Made by a program: the position numbers and the translations under genes. 64,000 nucleotides of DNA. It comes from Pseudarthrobacter sp. NIBRBAC000502770. GTDB taxonomy: Bacteria; Actinomycetota; Actinomycetes; Actinomycetales; Micrococcaceae. The stretch lies in contig NZ_CP041197.1 in assembly GCF_006517815.1 (NCBI RefSeq), forward strand, positions 10,327 through 74,326, written 5' to 3'. The notes beneath the pieces are model-generated. The model was not told where the DNA came from. It ran no database searches and saw only the letters and a program-made list of their open reading frames with translations. This document shows positions 61,373-64,000 of this stretch, in pieces (the stretch's first letter is position 1; every line of letters begins with the position of its first letter).

Positions 61373-61845
61373 AGGCCAAACACTCGTTCGGCCTTCGTGG
61401 CCGCCTTCACGGGCGTGGCATGCAGAACCCGGGCCAAACCATAGGCCAAATTTTCGGCGGCAGCTTCCGCCTCGTCCAGGGGAACGTCCACTGTACGGCA
61501 CATCCAGCTGACACCGTTTCGCTTGCCAATACCGGAGAAGAAAGACCCCGCGATAAGTCCGTCGAGAGGCTTCCCCTTATGGCCCAACAGAATGTGGCTC
61601 AGTTCATGCAGCACGACGTGAACACTCCAAGCCTTGGCACCCCGCAGATAACGGACGATGCCATGGCTGGGAGTATCGATCCACTGCCCGGTGACACCTT
61701 CGCCGAGGCTGTCCACTGTGCCTTCCTCGAAGACCAGACGTTTGCCGTATTTTTCTTCGACCGCAGTCACTAGGTCGCCCAGGTCCGGGTACGCGGGAAG
61801 GTTCAGCGTCTCGATGACGTCAGCGGTCAGTGTGGACTGTTCCAT
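61369..61845 (-). CDS. ImmA/IrrE-family metallopeptidase
   Basis: The 158-residue protein starts at ATG 61845. The zinc-peptidase motif VVLHELSHILLGH (HELSH at 80-84) sits in the centre, preceded by TVDSLGEGVTGQWIDTPSHGIVRY. ImmA/IrrE enzymes cleave a partner Xre-type repressor in response to a signal. An EspR/Xre-like regulator is encoded in the same unit (59144-59599). A 17-bp operator lies 23 bp upstream of its start. Confidence 0.9.
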   Translation of the reverse strand: MEQSTLTADVIETLNLPAYPDLGDLVTAVEEKYGKRLVFEEGTVDSLGEGVTGQWIDTPSHGIVRYLRGAKAWSVHVVLHELSHILLGHKGKPLDGLIAGSFFSGIGKRNGVSWMCRTVDVPLDEAEAAAENLAYGLARVLHATPVKAATKAERVFGL

Positions 61846-61867
61846 GTCCCTGCGGCTCCGGTAATCC

Positions 61868-61884
61868 ACTGAAAAAATTTCAGT
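61868..61884. promoter_or_regulatory. ACTGAAAA..TTTCAGT operator upstream of immA
   Basis: ACTGAAAAAATTTCAGT lies in the divergent gap between the peptidase unit and the micro-ORF. It is the same dyad as the two copies at 59115-59148. Confidence 0.78.
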
Positions 61885-61984
61885 AATGTGTACTATGAAA
61901 TCAGCGCCCGACGGCGCCTTGGCAAGGAGCCACCCTACCAAGCTTCCGAAAACACGTACTGACACACAGGACAAGGAGTCCCCG

Positions 61985-62095
61985 ATGGACTCGGAGCATT
62001 ACACCAGGGACAACAGCATGAGAGCCGCCTTGGCTGCTGCCCTAAGGGCAGGCTCCGACGACACGCCGCACGCCTTCCCACTTAATAGAATCTGA
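61985..62095 (+). CDS. Micro-ORF (36 aa) divergent from immA
   Basis: ATG 61985 has AAGGAG 7 nt upstream, a better start than the upstream in-frame ATGs at 61886 and 61895. The peptide begins MDSEHYTRDNSMRAALAAAL, has an Ala-rich amphipathic helix and ends FPLNRI. It is not recognised. Its position behind the shared operator makes it a candidate signal peptide or antirepressor of the ImmA module (inference). Confidence 0.5.
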   Translation: MDSEHYTRDNSMRAALAAALRAGSDDTPHAFPLNRI

Positions 62096-62138
62096 TTCAT
62101 GTTGTGTATAGAAAGTAACTTCGGTCCTGGGAGGGAAA

Positions 62139-62342
62139 ATGCCACAGCTAAGCAAGGGTGAGCGTCACGTAATCACGGCGCGTTTGCCCATCTCGGACGC
62201 CGAGAAACTGGCGGCCGTCGTGAACGCAACCAATGAAAGCCGAAGTGACCTCATCGCTAGGCTCGTGCATGCTCACCTCAAAACGATCGACCTAAACCAC
62301 CTCACTGGCCAGGAGGCTTTGCCTATCGCTAAGGCCAGTTAA
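62139..62342 (+). CDS. Ribbon-helix-helix (CopG-like) small regulator
   Basis: The 67-residue protein has an N-terminal strand (HVITARLPISDAEKL) and two helices (AAVVNATNESRSDLIARLVHAHL) that fit an RHH dimer. Such proteins control plasmid copy number or partition. It is followed by a strong terminator and then the replication gene, so copy-number control is plausible. Confidence 0.8.
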   Translation: MPQLSKGERHVITARLPISDAEKLAAVVNATNESRSDLIARLVHAHLKTIDLNHLTGQEALPIAKAS

Positions 62343-62346
62343 AGAC

Positions 62347-62372
62347 TGAAGGCCCGCTTTCGCGGGCCTTCA
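62347..62372 (+). terminator. Terminator after the RHH gene
   Basis: An 11-bp perfect stem, TGAAGGCCCGC / GCGGGCCTTCA, with a TTTC loop is followed by AAAAAG on the plus strand. It lies 4 nt past the stop. Confidence 0.88.
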
Positions 62373-62383
62373 AAAAGTATGCC

Positions 62384-62420
62384 GTTCAGATCCGAAATCT
62401 TGCCGGACGACGATCTGAAC
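62384..62420. promoter_or_regulatory. Inverted repeat upstream of the replication gene
   Basis: GTTCAGATC (62384-62392) and GATCTGAAC (62412-62420) are perfect 9-bp arms 19 bp apart in the short region before the replication gene. It may be an operator or part of the origin; no iterons were seen. Confidence 0.5.
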
Positions 62421-62482
62421 TTACCAAGCTCCCCGTGAGGGGCGCTCCATTTGCTATACCCCGAAGGGACTAGCTGTTGTCT

Positions 62483-63560
62483 ATGGTACCTGTAGCGGCT
62501 GCGCCGTCAACAACTGACGCACCGCGATCAGCGCGTCAAGTCACGCCCGATATGACATGGGCACTCGCCCCATTAATCGCCGGCGCCCCTACTTACCGCT
62601 TGGGACGTTGGATCGGCGGTCGCTTCCAGTACCCGCGGCCGCAGAACCCGCCCCGGATAACGGCGACGTTGCCGACACGGCCGGCGGCCGTCCTCATCCA
62701 CGCGTCGGACGGCTCAGTGGCTACGCTCTGCCTTGATCTGGACACCTCCAAGGCTCTGCAGGGCGTCGTCGATGACGACGCCAAACGCCTCGGGGAACTC
62801 TTTGAGAGTTGCGGTGTCCGCTACGTCGAGGACTTCTCCCCCAGCGGCGGACGTCACCTCTATATCCCGCTCGCAGAAAGCGTGAGCGGCCCGGAGGCCC
62901 GGGAACTCGTCGAAGCCATGACTCTCCTGGCTCCGAGTCTCGATCCGAGTCCGCACCAGAATGTCACCGACGGCTGTATCCGGGTTCCGGGCTCCGCGCA
63001 TAAGTCCGGTGGTCACCAGATCCTGACCACTCCCCTGGCTAGCGCCTACGACATCCTGCGCCGTCGTAATCACTCCAGGGCTGTTACTGCGCTCCGGCGG
63101 GCTCTGGCGCCCGAGCTCCAGCGCGCCCGCGAACTGAAGGACCGTACGGCCAAAATGGCGGCCACCGCTACGGCGCACGGTACCCGCCCCGCCTACTTCG
63201 TCGGAGCCAATCCCCCTTGCGCGTGCTTGCCCGTACCGGCCTGTACGATACGGCCAAGTACGCCAGCCCGTCAGAGGCCCGCATGGCGGTCCTGAACCAC
63301 TTCGCAGCCTGTGGCTGGACCCTGGCTCAGGTCCGCCTCGAGCTGGGCGGCCAGTTCCCGGCCTCGCAGCCCTCTACGCCAACACCGACCGGCAGGAACG
63401 CCTGATCGACTCGGAATGGGCCGAGGCCTGCCGGTGGATCCAAAAACGTCAAGACCAGCCAACAGGCAAAAGAAGTACCCGTATTAACGACACAAGCCCC
63501 CCAGAACCCACAGGGGGGGCGGAAGCACTACCAGCAAAGCTGGTGCACACCAGCTTGTGA
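62483..63560 (+). pseudogene. Primase-like plasmid replication initiator, frameshifted in this sequence
   Basis: The N-terminal 240 residues form an AEP/primase-polymerase-like domain: CLDLDTSK (catalytic acids), then SPSGGRHLYIPL, then CIRVPGSAHKSGGH. Reading then breaks at about 63208 in a run of C and again at about 63358. Joined frames continue RVLARTGLYDTAKYA, then LAALYANTDRQERL, and end at 63560. The stop overlaps the next gene as GTGA, which supports one real gene of about 358 codons. Both breaks need one extra C and may be sequencing errors rather than decay. It would start plasmid replication. Confidence 0.7.
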
Positions 63561-64000
63561 ACGATCTGGAAAATGTCCTCTACGCGGTTCTGGACCACCG
63601 ACTGAAAGAACGCGGCCGCGAGGGCCTGAGCCTGCGCCTGCTGCTCCGGGCAGTGCTCGGCTACATGCGCACCATGGAGACCGATCTGCTGGACGTAGGC
63701 TGCCGTACCTTCGCTACTGCACTGGGCAAACACCACGGAACCGTCTCCCAGACTGCTCCCTATGCTTCAGCAAGCTTCAGACGGCATCTTGACCAAAGTC
63801 TCCGATGCCCGCGGCCGCAACGCCGACGTCTACCTGATCCAGCTCCCCCATCACTTTGAACAACTTGCACGGGACCTCTCTTGGCGTAGCGGGAAATCCA
63901 TGGCATTCGCCCCGTTTTCCGCGCCCTTGGCGATGTCGCTGCCCTCGTCTACGAATCCATTGAACGCGGACGCCTCTCCCCACCACAGCAGCAATCGTCC
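63557..64000 (+). pseudogene. Second replication-region protein, frameshifted and cut by the window end
   Basis: It starts at GTG 63557, overlapping the previous stop. VNDLENVLYAVLDHRLKERG and LRLLLRAVLGYMRTMET look like a helical/HTH replication accessory protein. The frame breaks at about 63755 (one extra base in CCC) and at about 63890 (one missing G). Joined frames read LLPMLQQASDGILTKVSDARG, then HGIRPVFRALGDVAALVY and on to the window end. No family is certain. Confidence 0.5.

Noticed and set aside
1..64000. CRISPR arrays, tRNA or rRNA genes, and complete insertion sequences
   Set aside because: No regularly spaced repeats, no recognisable RNA gene and no transposase were seen; the only long repeats are the three leaders.

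Overview
The window is high-GC actinobacterial plasmid DNA, most likely from Arthrobacter or a close relative in the Micrococcaceae. The reasons are about two-thirds GC, frequent GTG starts, ATGA/GTGA overlaps, a TCGAA(C/T)-N4-GTTCGA LexA box, and typical actinobacterial families (DUF4192, DUF4913, DUF6153, DUF6668, SCO6880, CsoR, helicase-associated-domain protein). It carries plasmid replication, partition, mobilisation and conjugation genes around two large metal-resistance islands. No rRNA, tRNA or CRISPR array was seen.

Layout. (1) 1-2.75 kb: leftward SOS operon umuD-umuC plus three small genes. (2) 3.07-8.63 kb: a helicase-associated-domain protein, then three rightward genes (DUF4192, an unknown Trp-rich protein, a ParB-like protein), each preceded by a copy of the same 370-400 bp non-coding leader that ends exactly at the start codon. 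Two short elements beside terminators carry the complement of the leader's Shine-Dalgarno hairpin loop. (3) 8.98-11.5 kb: a leftward, less GC-rich pair, a P-loop ATPase and a three-TM membrane protein. (4) 11.7-21.1 kb: serine resolvase with a candidate res region, HAD dehalogenase, then a mercury island (merR, merA, merB, a second flavin disulfide oxidoreductase, a CcdA-type protein, a thioredoxin-like lipoprotein, a MerT/MerF-like transporter) with three copies of one MerR-type operator. (5) 21.1-24.4 kb: a truncated SRPBCC gene, a AAA ATPase, small redox and zinc-ribbon proteins, YnfA and a DinB-like protein. (6) 25.0-28.3 kb: mobilisation module (candidate oriT, MobC, relaxase). (7) 28.5-46.4 kb: copper island with two P1B ATPases, HMA chaperones, CsoR and its operators, multicopper oxidase, CcdA, TlpA-like protein, Lgt, DUF305, DUF3105 and DUF6153 proteins, and a TetR-flanked membrane cluster. 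(8) 47.0-58.4 kb: leftward type IV secretion operon. (9) 58.5-62.1 kb: wHTH regulator, then an EspR/Xre-like regulator, PAP2 protein, DUF6545-type membrane protein and ImmA/IrrE peptidase with a repeated operator. (10) 62.1-64 kb: ribbon-helix-helix protein and a primase-like replication region broken by apparent homopolymer frameshifts.

How it works together. Relaxase/MobC and the type IV secretion genes can be expected to transfer the plasmid, and ParB and Rep to maintain it. The mercury island takes up, cleaves and reduces mercurials. The copper island pumps out and oxidises Cu(I) and repairs extracytoplasmic thiols. The items most likely to be new are the triplicated leader with its two candidate loop-loop antisense RNAs (3.8-8.9 kb), the ATPase/membrane pair (9-11.5 kb), and the ImmA/EspR-like/PAP2/DUF6545 module with its micro-ORF (59-62 kb).
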